Below, one piece after another: positions 34,536 through 43,473 of a stretch of DNA of 64,000 bases. Location of the stretch: contig NZ_CP022188.1 in assembly GCF_003111665.1 (NCBI RefSeq), forward strand, positions 1,364,001 to 1,428,000. Reading direction: 5' to 3'. The DNA comes from Parazoarcus communis (GTDB taxonomy: Bacteria; Pseudomonadota; Gammaproteobacteria; Burkholderiales; Rhodocyclaceae). The first letter of the stretch is position 1; every line of letters starts with the position of its first letter. The notes under the pieces are model-generated. The model worked only from the letters and a program-made list of their open reading frames with translations. It ran no database searches and had not been told where the DNA came from. The position numbers were made by a program, and so were the translations under genes.

Positions 34536-35362
34536 GGGGATGTCGCCGGTTCAGATGCAGCGTCGCCTGCCTGCAGACGCCCGAACCGGCCGCCGAGGAT
34601 GCGGGCTGCAAGGCGGGCGGACGCAGGGTCTGCAGGGAGGTCGGCGGCCACTGCAGCGCGCAGCCCGCGGTCCGCGGCGCCAAGACGGGCAGCCTGGCAG
34701 GCGTTGAGCCAGGCCTCGGCGTGAAGCAGGCGGCGCCCGCTGAGGCCGGCACCGGCAAGGCCGATGCGGGTGTCCTGCAGGCGGCCGTCCATGCCGATGC
34801 AGACCGCGACGGCCAGCGCAATGCGGGCCGGCGTGAAAGCGGCGCGGTGCCCGACCTTCTCGTAGAAATGGTGCTCTTCCGGGTGCGGCGGCGGCAGGTG
34901 CAGCGCGAGGATCAGCGGCAATCGGTCGTGGGCAAGCAGGTCGGACAGTGCCTGGCGCCGGCCGTCCGCCAGTTCGGCTTCGGCCCGGTGCGCGAGCAGT
35001 GCGGCAACGGTGTCGCCGAAGCGCCAGCCGAGATTGCCGCCGAGGGTGGCGAGGTGGCGCACCGCGAGTGCGGCCAGGCTGTCACAGGCCATGGCGAGCA
35101 GCGGCGCCCGCGCAGCCACCGTCGCGTGGGTGCGCAGCGTTTCCAGGCTGACGGCCGCACCGATGCGCAGACTGCCGTCCGCCTGCAGCGCGATGCCGTG
35201 CACAGGCTCGAGCGCGAGCACATCGATCAGGGTCAGCGCAGGGGCGGGGCTGCGCCAGCTCAGCTGCAGCGCCGTGCCGCCTGCGATGAAGGCCGTCGCA
35301 GGGTCACGATGTGCGGCCGCCGCCTCTGCCGGCGTGGAGGGGTGGAGGACGCTCAGACTCAT
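34532..35362 (-). CDS. Xanthine-dehydrogenase-family FAD-binding subunit
   Basis: 276 aa from ATG 35362, which overlaps the permease stop (ATGA). The PCMH-type FAD domain shows PATAFIAGGTALQLSWR near 25 and the second flavin motif ATLGGNLGWRFGDTVAALLA near 105-124, with a C-terminal CO-dehydrogenase-flavoprotein domain. It passes electrons from the FeS centres to NAD+ or another acceptor. The order FAD, Mo, FeS follows the ABC genes directly, so import and hydroxylation are co-expressed. Confidence 0.92.
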   Translation of the reverse strand: MSLSVLHPSTPAEAAAAHRDPATAFIAGGTALQLSWRSPAPALTLIDVLALEPVHGIALQADGSLRIGAAVSLETLRTHATVAARAPLLAMACDSLAALAVRHLATLGGNLGWRFGDTVAALLAHRAEAELADGRRQALSDLLAHDRLPLILALHLPPPHPEEHHFYEKVGHRAAFTPARIALAVAVCIGMDGRLQDTRIGLAGAGLSGRRLLHAEAWLNACQAARLGAADRGLRAAVAADLPADPASARLAARILGGRFGRLQAGDAASEPATSP

Positions 35363-36135
35363 TTTGCGCCGCTGTCGCTCAGGCTCCACGGGCACAGCGT
35401 GCGCTGCAGCAACACGATGATGCCGTACAGCGACAGGCTGCAGCCCACCAGCAGAGCAAGCGAGGCAAAGGCCATCGGGACCTTGAACGAGGAGGTGGCG
35501 TAGAGAATGAGGTAGCCGAGTCCGACATCGGCGGCGACGAATTCGGCGACCACCGCACCGATCACCGCCAGCGTGATTGCCACCTTGAGCGCGCTGAAAA
35601 TATGCGGCATCGCGTACGGCATGCGGATCTGCCAGTACTCGCGCGACCGGCTGGCGCGCAGCGAGCGCGACAGCTCAAGCAGCTCATCCGGCACCGAGGC
35701 GAGGCCGGTGGCGGTGGCGATGACCAGCGGGAAGAAGGCGATCAGGGTGGTGATGACCACGCGCGGCACCATGCCTGCACCCAGCGTGACCACGATGATG
35801 GGCGCGATGGCGACGATCGGCGTGGACTGGATGATGATCAGCCACGGCAGCAGGGTGCGGGACATGAGGCGTGAGCCGGTAATCGCGATGGCCAGTGGAA
35901 TCGCGCACAGGATGGCGACGAGGTAGCCGGCGATGGCGACCTGAATGGTGGCAAACAGATGTTCCCCCCAGCGCGCGGCATCGATCTCGCCGGTGGACGC
36001 GAGAATGGCGGTCGGCGGTGGCAGGACGTAGATCGGGATCGCGAGCAGACGGCACGCACCTTCCCAGGCGAGCAGCACGCCGAGAAAGGCAAGGGCCGGC
36101 GCAAAGCGGTCGGCAAAACGCGTCAGCGATTGCAT
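35359..36135 (-). CDS. ABC transporter permease (SsuC/TauC/ThiX type)
   Basis: 258 aa with six hydrophobic helices and the EAA loop region ELSRSLRASRSREYWQIRMPYAMPHIF near 150-177 that contacts the ATPase. Length and sequence fit BPD_transp_1 permeases of nitrate/taurine/thiamine-precursor importers. It lies 4 nt after the ATPase gene and overlaps the FAD subunit. It forms the homodimeric channel in the inner membrane. Confidence 0.92.
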   Translation of the reverse strand: MQSLTRFADRFAPALAFLGVLLAWEGACRLLAIPIYVLPPPTAILASTGEIDAARWGEHLFATIQVAIAGYLVAILCAIPLAIAITGSRLMSRTLLPWLIIIQSTPIVAIAPIIVVTLGAGMVPRVVITTLIAFFPLVIATATGLASVPDELLELSRSLRASRSREYWQIRMPYAMPHIFSALKVAITLAVIGAVVAEFVAADVGLGYLILYATSSFKVPMAFASLALLVGCSLSLYGIIVLLQRTLCPWSLSDSGAK

Positions 36136-36139
36136 GGCC

Positions 36140-36913
36140 TTACTCCGGTTTGCGCGTGAACACCTTCACGCGAATTTCATTGGCCAGCGCGGTGAACACC
36201 GGGTCGGACAGGGTGGCGAGGCTGCGCGGGCGGGGCAGCGGCACATCGATGATCTCGGCAACCCGCCCGGGACGTGCGCTCATGACCACGATGCGGTCCG
36301 ACAGCAGGATGGCTTCCTGAATCGAGTGGGTGACGAACACCACGGTCTTCGGGCGCTCGCTCCAGATGCGCAGCAGCTCGAAACTCATCTCGTCGCGGGT
36401 CAGCGCATCGAGCGCGGAAAAGGGCTCGTCCATCAGCAGGATGTCGGGGTCGTGCAGCAGCGAGCGTGCGATGGCCACGCGCTGCTGCATGCCGCCCGAG
36501 AGCTCGCCCGGCCTTTTGCCCGCGAAGTCGCGCAGGCCGATCATGTCGAGCAGGGCATGCGCGCGCGCGGTGTCGCGGTCGTCGACGCGGCCGTATTTGT
36601 GCCGCATCGGAAAGGTGATGTTGTCGAGTACGTTGAGCCACGGCAGCAGTGTGGGTTTCTGGAACACCATGCCGATCTCGTCGCGGGGTTCGGTCACCGG
36701 ACGGTCGAAGATCGAGACCGTGCCGCTGGTTGGCTGCAGCAACCCCGCCACCAGGCGCAGGATGGTGGACTTGCCGCAGCCCGAGGGGCCGATGATGGAC
36801 ACGAATTCGTGCTTGCGCAGGCCCAGTTCGACGTCCTGCAGCGCGACGATGCGGCTGCCATCCTTCGACACGAAGGTCTGACACACATCGGTCAGATCGA
36901 TCACGTTTCCCAT
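36140..36913 (-). CDS. ABC transporter ATP-binding protein (SsuB/TauB/ThiZ type)
   Basis: 257 aa from ATG 36913 (MGNVIDLTDVCQTF); an in-frame ATG 18 codons earlier has a non-conserved leader. Walker A GPSGCGKST, Q-loop VFQKPTLLPW, signature LSGGMQQRVAIARS, Walker B ILLMDEPFSALD and switch His in VFVTHSIQEA are all present. It powers the importer made with the adjacent permease and binding protein. Confidence 0.94.
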   Translation of the reverse strand: MGNVIDLTDVCQTFVSKDGSRIVALQDVELGLRKHEFVSIIGPSGCGKSTILRLVAGLLQPTSGTVSIFDRPVTEPRDEIGMVFQKPTLLPWLNVLDNITFPMRHKYGRVDDRDTARAHALLDMIGLRDFAGKRPGELSGGMQQRVAIARSLLHDPDILLMDEPFSALDALTRDEMSFELLRIWSERPKTVVFVTHSIQEAILLSDRIVVMSARPGRVAEIIDVPLPRPRSLATLSDPVFTALANEIRVKVFTRKPE

Positions 36914-36986
36914 ATCAGGGACTTCTCCGGCTTCATCCAGGGGGGCGCGTGCCGCGGACTGCGGCACGCCGTTGCGGAAGGGCTGC

Positions 36987-37982
36987 TTACTTGGGCAGGA
37001 AGCTGCGATCGACCAGGATTTCCGGGTCGATCTTGTTCTCGGGGTAGTTCATCGACTTGGCAACCCACACCCAGGTGGTCTTGAGCAGGCCGGGCTCGAA
37101 GGCCCCCATGCCGTCCTTGGCCGAGACTTCGTTCCTGATCAGCGGTGCGGAGGCGCGGAGTTCGGCGGCGGCGCGCTTGACGTCGACTTCCGGCACCATG
37201 GCCTTGAGGTCGGCAGCGGAGGCGTCGGGGTTGGCCAGCGCGTAGTCGAAGGCCTTGCGCATCGCGCGGACCACACGCTTGAGCACTTCGGGGCGCTCCT
37301 TGATCATCTTGTCCGAGGCCATCATGCTCCAGCCATAGCCGTCGAGACCGTAGTCCGACCACGGCAGGATGGCGAGCTCCTTGCCGGTCTGTGCGAGCAC
37401 GCCTTCGAAGCCGGGGGCGACGGTAATCCAGTTGATGGTCGCATCCACCTTGCCCTGCGCCAGCATCGGGGCGAGGGTGGTCGGGTCCACCTTGAGCAGC
37501 TTGACCTGCGCGGGATCAATGCCCTGTTGCTGCAGCATGACCGGCCACAGTGCGTTGGAGGACGAGAAGGTGGCGGTGGCGATGGTCTTGCCGGCGACAT
37601 CCTTGAGGCTCTTGATGCTGCTGCCCTTGACCGTGAGCAGTGCGTCCGGCTCCTTGGAATAGATCGACATCACCGCCTTTACCGGCGCATTGCCTTCGGC
37701 CACAGCCGTCATTAGTGCGGCGATACCCGCGACGCCGACATCCGAGGTGCCGGCGGCAAGCTTGCTGATGGCGTCGGACGAGCCGCGCCCCGACTGCAGT
37801 GTGACTTCAAGGCCTTCTTCCTTGAAGAAGCCGTGGTTGATCGCGGAATAGATGGCGGACTTGTCGCCGCCGGGCACCCAGTCGAGCTGGAAAACCACCT
37901 TGTCGGCCGCGTTCGCGGAAAATGCACTGCAGGCGACGAGAGTGACCAGGGTGGAGGCGACGGTTTTCAGAAGCGGCTTCAT
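36987..37982 (-). CDS. NMT1/THI5-type ABC substrate-binding protein
   Basis: 331 aa. Sec signal peptide at 1-25 (MKPLLKTVASTLVTLVACSA then FSANAA). The mature part starts KVVFQLDWVPGGDKSAIYSA, followed by INHGFFKEEGLEVTLQSGRG, the NMT1/THI5 family fold that binds sulfonates, nitrate, pyrimidines or riboflavin-like rings. LDWVPGG, as in pyrimidine-binding ThiY/THI5 relatives, hints at a heterocyclic ligand. It is first of the three ABC genes and lies 40 nt after the hydrolase. Confidence 0.9.
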   Translation of the reverse strand: MKPLLKTVASTLVTLVACSAFSANAADKVVFQLDWVPGGDKSAIYSAINHGFFKEEGLEVTLQSGRGSSDAISKLAAGTSDVGVAGIAALMTAVAEGNAPVKAVMSIYSKEPDALLTVKGSSIKSLKDVAGKTIATATFSSSNALWPVMLQQQGIDPAQVKLLKVDPTTLAPMLAQGKVDATINWITVAPGFEGVLAQTGKELAILPWSDYGLDGYGWSMMASDKMIKERPEVLKRVVRAMRKAFDYALANPDASAADLKAMVPEVDVKRAAAELRASAPLIRNEVSAKDGMGAFEPGLLKTTWVWVAKSMNYPENKIDPEILVDRSFLPK

Positions 37983-38022
37983 GAGTGTTCCTCTGTGGTT
38001 GGGGCGGTTATGGTGATGTTGT

Positions 38023-38778
38023 TCAGGGCAGCAGCTGTTCGAGTTCGGTGCACAGCAGTTCGGTCAGGCGCTCCGGCGCGGCCAGCTGGGGAACGTGGCC
38101 GCAGTCGAGGCTGACGCGGATGGCGCCGGGGCTGAGGGCCTGCATCTTGCGCTGGCTGGCGTGCAGCAAGGAGCGGTCCTGTGTGGCTTCGACGTAGATC
38201 CGGGGAACCTTGCCGTAGCGGTTCGGCGACAGGCTTGGCGCCATGATCCGGCCGCGTTCTGCCTGGGGGCGTAACAGGCTGGCGGCATAGCGGGCATCGG
38301 ATGGGGCGCAGTCGTGCAGAAAGATCCGCTGAGCGACCTCGGGCGGCACCGCGCTGTAGCGCCCGTCGGCCGAGTATTCGAGATGGGGGCCGACGCCGGC
38401 GAAGTCGAGCTCGGGGTGCTCGGCCTTGCAGACCTCGACGAGGCTTGCGTAGGACATGCCTGATGGCAACATCATGCCGGCCAGATAGACCGTGCAGGCC
38501 ACCCGCTCCGGTATCGCTTCGGCCACCTGCGAGGCGACGATGCCGCCGCCGCTGTGGCCGAGGACCACGACCGGTTCGCCGATCTCTTCGATGCAGGCCG
38601 CGACGTGTTCGACGTAGGCGTCCAGCGAGGCGGCGTCAGGTGTCTCCTCACCCCAGCCATTGCCCGGCAGATCGACCGCATGTGCAGTCCAGCCGCGACG
38701 GGCGAGCAGCGGGCGCCAGCTGGCGAAGGACCAGCTCCCCTGCCAGGCCCCGTGAATCAGGATCATCGTGCGGGTCAT
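38023..38778 (-). CDS. Alpha/beta hydrolase (methylesterase/hydroxynitrile-lyase-like)
   Basis: 251 aa. Oxyanion region MILIHGAWQGSWSFASWRPL at the N-terminus, nucleophile Ser in VVVLGHSGGGIVASQ (about residue 76), and catalytic Asp and His in EATQDRSLLH and LDCGHVPQLAAPE. This pattern resembles the plant salicylate-methylesterase/hydroxynitrile-lyase clade and its bacterial relatives. It is likely to hydrolyse an ester or amide of the pathway. It sits between dioxygenase 1 (9 nt away) and the ABC genes. Confidence 0.87.
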   Translation of the reverse strand: MTRTMILIHGAWQGSWSFASWRPLLARRGWTAHAVDLPGNGWGEETPDAASLDAYVEHVAACIEEIGEPVVVLGHSGGGIVASQVAEAIPERVACTVYLAGMMLPSGMSYASLVEVCKAEHPELDFAGVGPHLEYSADGRYSAVPPEVAQRIFLHDCAPSDARYAASLLRPQAERGRIMAPSLSPNRYGKVPRIYVEATQDRSLLHASQRKMQALSPGAIRVSLDCGHVPQLAAPERLTELLCTELEQLLP

Positions 38779-38787
38779 GCGTGCTCC

Positions 38788-39750
38788 TCAGGCATAGGTG
38801 CGGCGATAGCACTCGGCAATGTGCTGTTCGACGGTGACTGGCGGGAATCGCGGTGCATCGCCCGGTGCAAGGCAGTTGGGCAGGCACTCGACCAGGTAGT
38901 CGGGATTGCCGGTGAAGAAGAACGGAACCGAGTAGCGCTCGCGCCCCGAGGCGTTGATGACGCGGTGCTCGGTCGAGCGGTAGCGGGTATTTGTCCAGCG
39001 TGCGATCAGGTCGCCGATGTTGACGACGTAGGCGCCGGGCACGGGTGGGGCGTCGATCCAGTCGCCGGTTTCGGTGTCGCGCACCTGCAGGCCGCCGGCC
39101 TCGTCCTGCAACAGCAGGGTGATGGCGCCGAAGTCGGTATGCGCACCGCAGCCTTTCTCACCCGGCTCCGGGTTTGGCGGCTGGGGCGGGTAGTGCAACA
39201 GGCGCAGCGTGGCCGAAGCGTCTGCGGTGAAATCGTCGAAATGATCTTCGGGCAGGTCGAGCGACAGCGCCAGACCGCGCATTACCAGGGCGCCGAGCGC
39301 ATGGCACGCGGAGAAGTAGGCTTCCATCGTGGGGCGGAATCCCGGCAGCTCTGCCGGCCACTGGTTGGGGCCGTGGTTGAACTTGCCCCTGCGCACACGC
39401 GGGTCGTCCTCGTTGAGCTCGATGCCGATGTAAAACCCTTCCTTCAGGTCGGGTGGCGAGCCGGCTTCGAGCGTCTGCCCACGCAGCGGCTCGTAGCCGC
39501 GGTTGCAACTCGAATGGGCCTTGTCGAGTGAGAGGCGGGCATCGACGGGCTGGGCGAAGAAGCGCTCGCTGTAGTCGAACACCTGTGCCGCCAGGGTGGC
39601 GGGTATGTCGTGATTGCACAGGTAGAAGAACCCTCTGCTTTCGCAGGCTGCACGCAATTCGCGGCCGACCGCGGCGCGGCGCACCGGGTCGGGCGAGTGC
39701 AGGCCCGAAATATCGATCAGCGGAAGTGCGTTGGAGTCGGTTGCCTGCAT
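38788..39750 (-). CDS. 2OG-Fe(II) dioxygenase, isopenicillin N synthase-like (first copy)
   Basis: 320 aa. Fe ligands His204 and Asp206 in CGAHTDFGAITLL and His262 in STEHRV; 2-oxoglutarate Arg272 in RERYSVPFFF. The N-terminal LIDISGL..GFFYLCNHDI is the DIOX_N domain. It is first gene of the presumed operon running down to 31262. It is clearly related to but distinct from the copy at 29890, suggesting two successive hydroxylations or dealkylations. Confidence 0.92.
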   Translation of the reverse strand: MQATDSNALPLIDISGLHSPDPVRRAAVGRELRAACESRGFFYLCNHDIPATLAAQVFDYSERFFAQPVDARLSLDKAHSSCNRGYEPLRGQTLEAGSPPDLKEGFYIGIELNEDDPRVRRGKFNHGPNQWPAELPGFRPTMEAYFSACHALGALVMRGLALSLDLPEDHFDDFTADASATLRLLHYPPQPPNPEPGEKGCGAHTDFGAITLLLQDEAGGLQVRDTETGDWIDAPPVPGAYVVNIGDLIARWTNTRYRSTEHRVINASGRERYSVPFFFTGNPDYLVECLPNCLAPGDAPRFPPVTVEQHIAECYRRTYA

Positions 39751-39830
39751 GTCGCGCGCTCAATCGTGAGTGGTGTTGCATTCATCCTATGCGGCGCTCC
39801 GATGCTGCCGATAGCGTCAAATTTGATCAG

Positions 39831-39855
39831 GGGTGATGCCGAAACGGCATCACCC
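39831..39855 (-). terminator. Hairpin terminator after the LysR gene
   Basis: GGGTGATGCCG (39831-39841), loop AAA, CGGCATCACCC (39845-39855): a perfect 11-bp stem 24 nt beyond the LysR stop. A weak A/T stretch with the palindrome TCAAATTTGA (39817-39826) follows on the minus strand. It would uncouple the regulator from the catabolic operon; the small palindrome may be an operator of that operon. Confidence 0.65.
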
Positions 39856-39879
39856 GGAATGATGGTGCGCACGCATGGA

Positions 39880-40818
39880 TTAGGCCGGCCCTTGCGGGTT
39901 GAGCGTGGGCTCGTCCGCCTCGCAGCGGGCGACTTCCTCGCTCAGGACGCGGATCAGTGCATCCAGCGCAGGGGGCAGTGAGCGGCCGCTACGAACGTAG
40001 ATGCCGAGGTCGGAGATGACCGGTCCTGCAGCGATCAGCGGCACATGCACAAGGCGGCCTTCGCGCAACTCGTCCTCGATACCGATCCGGGTCTGGAAGG
40101 CCAGCCCGACGCCACGCAGGCACATGCTCTTGGCCAGTTCCACCGAGGCGCTTTCCATCAGAACGGTGATGGGTTTGCGGTGGTGCGAGAGCAGCGGACG
40201 CAGCTGGGTATGAATGGAAAGCGGCTTGCCGGCAAGAATCAGCGGGTAGCGCGCGCAGTCGGCAAAACTGACGCTCGTCCTGGAGGCCAGTGGGTGATCG
40301 GCAGGCATGATCGCCCCCAGACGAAAGCGGCCGAGTGCGCACTGGCGCAGGGCTTCGTTGCGCTCGATCGAGTAGCCGATGGCAACGTCGGCATCGCCCG
40401 CAGCGACTGCGGCAGCGGCAACCTCCGAACCCGCCGGGCGCACGGAGATGTGCAGCATCGGGTATCGCTTCATCATGCGCTCGAGCACATTGGGCAGCAG
40501 GTCGGCATTGACGCCTTCGATGGCCGCGATCGACAGCTCGCCGCGACGGATTCCCTTGAGTGCATCGAGCTCGCTCGCCATGCGGTGCTCGTCCTGAAGC
40601 ACGGTGATGACGTGGCGCGAAAAGATCTCGCCGGCGGCGGTCAGACGCAAGCCACCCGGCATGCGGTCGAACAGTGGCGAGCCGATGGCTTCTTCCAGTT
40701 GCAGCAACTGGCGGTTGATTGCCGATGAGGCGACATGCAGTCGCCGTGCCGCTTCGCGGATCGAGCCGCAGCGGCGAATCATGTCGAAGTACTTCAGGGC
40801 GCGGGCGTGGATGTGCAT
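39880..40818 (-). CDS. LysR-family transcriptional regulator of the catabolic island
   Basis: 312 aa from ATG 40818 (MHIHARALKYFDMIRRCGSI); the frame is open 23 codons further but that part is basic and non-conserved. HTH at about 5-60 (REAARRLHVASSAINRQLLQ), effector domain after 90. It lies directly upstream of, and co-directional with, the dioxygenase-to-deaminase operon but is separated by a terminator hairpin, so it is expressed separately and is the best candidate regulator. The ligand is probably the imported compound or an intermediate. Confidence 0.9.
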   Translation of the reverse strand: MHIHARALKYFDMIRRCGSIREAARRLHVASSAINRQLLQLEEAIGSPLFDRMPGGLRLTAAGEIFSRHVITVLQDEHRMASELDALKGIRRGELSIAAIEGVNADLLPNVLERMMKRYPMLHISVRPAGSEVAAAAVAAGDADVAIGYSIERNEALRQCALGRFRLGAIMPADHPLASRTSVSFADCARYPLILAGKPLSIHTQLRPLLSHHRKPITVLMESASVELAKSMCLRGVGLAFQTRIGIEDELREGRLVHVPLIAAGPVISDLGIYVRSGRSLPPALDALIRVLSEEVARCEADEPTLNPQGPA

Positions 40819-41204
40819 GGCAGCGGCGTATGTGATGGTCGGGGTCACAAATGCGCCACGCACGCCGTTCCGGGTGCGCAGGCGCACGCCGTTAAAGCAG
40901 GAAGCAGGCCGGTCGTTCCAGGTGGGAAGGCCGTGGCCCGGAGATCGTTACCGGGGTGCCGGCGGCCGCGGACGCGGCGGGGCCGTCACGCTCAGCCCTC
41001 AGCCGGTACTGTGATGCGCAGGCAGAGACGGCCGCTGCGCGCAGAAATGTTGGTACAAATGGTGCTTGGGAAAAGGGTGCTCGCCCTGCCGGCGCGGTTC
41101 AGCAGGCCATTTTTCCGCCGGCCTGCACCGATCTGGGGCGGGTTCCCGAGCGCATCGCCTTGCGTGGTGCGCGGTGTCCTTGTCTGTGAGACAGGAGGTG
41201 TGAA
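40819..41204. other. 386-bp gap upstream of a small ORF
   Basis: No supported protein gene. GCAGGCC (41102-41108) and GGCCTGC (41120-41126) form a 7-bp hairpin with a T-rich loop, about 80 nt before the 56-aa ORF, possibly in its 5' leader. No confident promoter was found by eye. Confidence 0.5.
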
Positions 41205-41375
41205 ATGCGTCTGGAAATTCTGGAGCAGGTACAGCGCTGGTCGCAAGGCTGGTTTTCGGCAGCCGAAACGGAGGCGGCAAAAAAGCGTCTGCCATTGGAG
41301 GACGGCTCAGTGGAGCGCGGGGATCCGCGTGACGACGCCCTGGCCTGCTGGATGCCCTTGTTTCCACCCTGCTGA
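41205..41375 (+). CDS. Small ORF of 56 aa, unknown
   Basis: ATG 41205 is preceded by AGGAGGTG with ideal spacing, the strongest Shine-Dalgarno seen in the window. The peptide starts MRLEILEQVQRWSQGWFSAA and ends DDALACWMPLFPPC. It is amphipathic and acidic in the second half, with Trp-rich segments and two Cys, and no signal peptide. I do not recognise it. It is followed by two strong hairpins. It could be a real small protein or a fortuitous frame; the ribosome site argues for translation. Confidence 0.55.
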   Translation: MRLEILEQVQRWSQGWFSAAETEAAKKRLPLEDGSVERGDPRDDALACWMPLFPPC

Positions 41376-41376
41376 T

Positions 41377-41410
41377 GCATGTGCCCGTGGTGTGGAGCCC
41401 GGGCACATGC
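41377..41410. terminator. Hairpin after the small ORF
   Basis: GCATGTGCCCG (41377-41387) and CGGGCACATGC (41400-41410) form a perfect 11-bp stem with a 12-nt loop, starting 2 nt after the stop codon of the 56-aa ORF. No U-tract follows. Confidence 0.6.
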
Positions 41411-41414
41411 GGTT

Positions 41415-41449
41415 CCCGAACACCCGCGGAGGGCCCGCCGGTGTTCGGG
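41415..41449. terminator. Bidirectional hairpin between the small ORF and leuA
   Basis: CCCGAACACC (41415-41424) pairs with GGTGTTCGGG (41440-41449); inside, GCGG (41426-41429) can pair with CCGC (41435-41438). It lies 14 nt from the leuA stop on the opposite strand, so it probably ends leuA transcription and backs up the previous hairpin. Confidence 0.65.
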
Positions 41450-41462
41450 CTGACGTTGCCGT

Positions 41463-43163
41463 TCAGGCTGCCTGCGCGACCGGGTTGCCGGCGGCAGCCG
41501 GGTCCAGCCGGTTTACACCGCTGACGATGGCGCGAATGGACGCAGTGACGATGTTGGTGTCGATGCCGACGCCATAGCAGTCGATACCGCCACTGGCCCC
41601 CGAGAGTTCGACGAAGGCGCAGGCTTGCGCATTGCCGCCGTCCTCGCTCGGGGCCACCGAGCGCTCCTCGAAACTGCGTACCTGAACGTCGATGCCGACG
41701 GTGCGCAAGGCATGCACTGCGGCATCGATCGGGCCGTTGCCTTCACCGGCCAGCATGTGCCGCGTGCCGCTGATCTCGACCACGAGGCGGATGCCCTGTG
41801 CAGCGCCATGCTCGAACAGGTGATGCTCGCAATAGCGCACCGGTGTGTCGGTCTCGAGATAGGTGTGCGAGAACAGCCCCCAGATGTCGGCTGCCGCCAT
41901 TTCACCGCCGCTCGCATCGGTCACTTTCTGCACTTCGCGTGAAAACTCTACCTGCAGGCGACGCGGCATGGCGATGCCGTATTCGGTTTCGAGCAGGTAG
42001 GCGATGCCGCCCTTGCCCGACTGGCTATTGACCCGGATCACCGAGTCATAGCTGCGGCCGACATCGGCCGGGTCGATCGGGAGATAGGGTACGTTCCACG
42101 GGGCGCCGGCCTTTTGAGCAGCGAATCCCTTCTTGATGGCGTCCTGGTGGGAGCCGGAGAAGGCCGTGAATACGAGATCCCCCACATAGGGGTGGCGTGG
42201 ATGGATCGGGAGCTGGTTGCAGTACTCGACGGTGCGTGCAACCGCGTTGATATCGGAGAAATCGAGCCCCGGGTTGATGCCCTGGGTGTAGAGGTTGAGC
42301 GCGAGGGTGACGATGTCCACGTTGCCCGTGCGCTCGCCGTTGCCAAAGAGACAGCCTTCCACGCGGTCGGCGCCCGCCATGAGACCGAGCTCGGCGGCGG
42401 CGACGCCCGTGCCGCGGTCGTTGTGCGGGTGCAGGCTGAGGATGACGCTGTCGCGACGGGCGAGATTGCGGTGCATCCACTCGATCTGGTCCGCATAGAT
42501 ATTGGGCGTGGCGACCTCGACCGTGGCCGGGAGGTTGAGGATCACCTTGTTGTCGGGCGTCGCGCCCCACTCAGCCGTGACCGCATCGCACACCTCGACA
42601 GCGAAGTCGATCTCGGTGGCGGAGAAGGTTTCCGGGCTGTATTCGAGCATGAACTCGGTTTCAGGCTGCTCGGCGGCGAGCTGCTTGATCATGCGCACGG
42701 CCGATACGGCGAGCGCGATCACTTCGGGCTTGCTCATGCCGAACACGACGTCGCGGAAGGTCGGCGACGTTGCGTTATAGACGTGAATGATGGCGCGCGG
42801 CGCACCGCGCACCGATTCCATGGTGCGGCGGATGAGGTCTTCACGCGCCTGGGTGAGCACTTCGATGGTGACGTCGGCGGGAATGTGACCGCCCTCGACG
42901 AGCTGACGCACGAAGTCGAAGTCGGTTTGCGAGGCCGAGGGGAAGCCGACCTCGATCTCCTTGAAGCCAATCTCGCACACGGTGCGGAACATACGCATCT
43001 TGCGCTCGACGTTCATCGGCTCGAACAGCGCCTGGTTGCCGTCGCGCAGGTCGGTGCTCATCCAGATCGGTGCCTTGTCGATGACGCGGCTCGGCCACTG
43101 ACGGTCGGCGAGCCGGATCGGTGCAAAGGGACGGTACTTGGTGGCTGGATCCTGCAACATCAT
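41463..43163 (-). CDS. leuA: 2-isopropylmalate synthase
   Basis: 566 aa, the long LeuA form. Catalyses acetyl-CoA plus 2-oxoisovalerate to 2-isopropylmalate, first step of leucine synthesis. TIM-barrel motifs are clear: [13 protein letters not shown] near 35-47 (metal Asp), [16 protein letters not shown] near 68, [17 protein letters not shown] with metal His residues and [14 protein letters not shown]. The C-terminal regulatory LeuA domain ([20 protein letters not shown]) gives leucine feedback control. The start is ATG 43163, with GAGGAAC upstream; a longer frame to 43223 is not conserved. Convergent with the small ORF. Confidence 0.97.
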   Translation of the reverse strand: MMLQDPATKYRPFAPIRLADRQWPSRVIDKAPIWMSTDLRDGNQALFEPMNVERKMRMFRTVCEIGFKEIEVGFPSASQTDFDFVRQLVEGGHIPADVTIEVLTQAREDLIRRTMESVRGAPRAIIHVYNATSPTFRDVVFGMSKPEVIALAVSAVRMIKQLAAEQPETEFMLEYSPETFSATEIDFAVEVCDAVTAEWGATPDNKVILNLPATVEVATPNIYADQIEWMHRNLARRDSVILSLHPHNDRGTGVAAAELGLMAGADRVEGCLFGNGERTGNVDIVTLALNLYTQGINPGLDFSDINAVARTVEYCNQLPIHPRHPYVGDLVFTAFSGSHQDAIKKGFAAQKAGAPWNVPYLPIDPADVGRSYDSVIRVNSQSGKGGIAYLLETEYGIAMPRRLQVEFSREVQKVTDASGGEMAAADIWGLFSHTYLETDTPVRYCEHHLFEHGAAQGIRLVVEISGTRHMLAGEGNGPIDAAVHALRTVGIDVQVRSFEERSVAPSEDGGNAQACAFVELSGASGGIDCYGVGIDTNIVTASIRAIVSGVNRLDPAAAGNPVAQAA

Positions 43164-43473
43164 GGCGTGTTCCTCGATCTGTCTGAGCCCTGAGGCGATA
43201 GGGAGAATCTTACGCAGGAGCACGCGGCAGACGATTGCAAGTTCGGGACAAAATCAGATTGAATGGAGAAGAAAATTTCGTATTTTGTGCAGGAAACAGA
43301 ATATTGTGCACTCAAGACGGGATTCACTGATTTTCCGTGTGTAAGATCGTCATTGCGCGTGTGATTTCGTTCGTGATGACAGGTCGATTTCCGCCCTTGC
43401 TGCGACGGTGTCCGCTCCTTCCTGTCCTGCCGGGGCATTGGCTTGTGGCGTGCAGCCGTGTTAGAAGTTACTA
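43164..43473. promoter_or_regulatory. 310-bp AT-richer divergent promoter region of leuA and the sigma-54 activator
   Basis: Noticeably lower GC than its surroundings. It contains two direct TTGTGCA copies 19 nt apart (43285-43291 and 43304-43310). No sigma-54 -24/-12 box is visible here, so the activator gene itself is probably sigma-70 dependent. No leader peptide rich in Leu codons was recognised before leuA. Confidence 0.5.

Noticed and set aside
43164..43473. Leucine attenuator leader peptide before leuA
   Set aside because: No short frame rich in Leu codons with a following terminator-antiterminator pair could be recognised.
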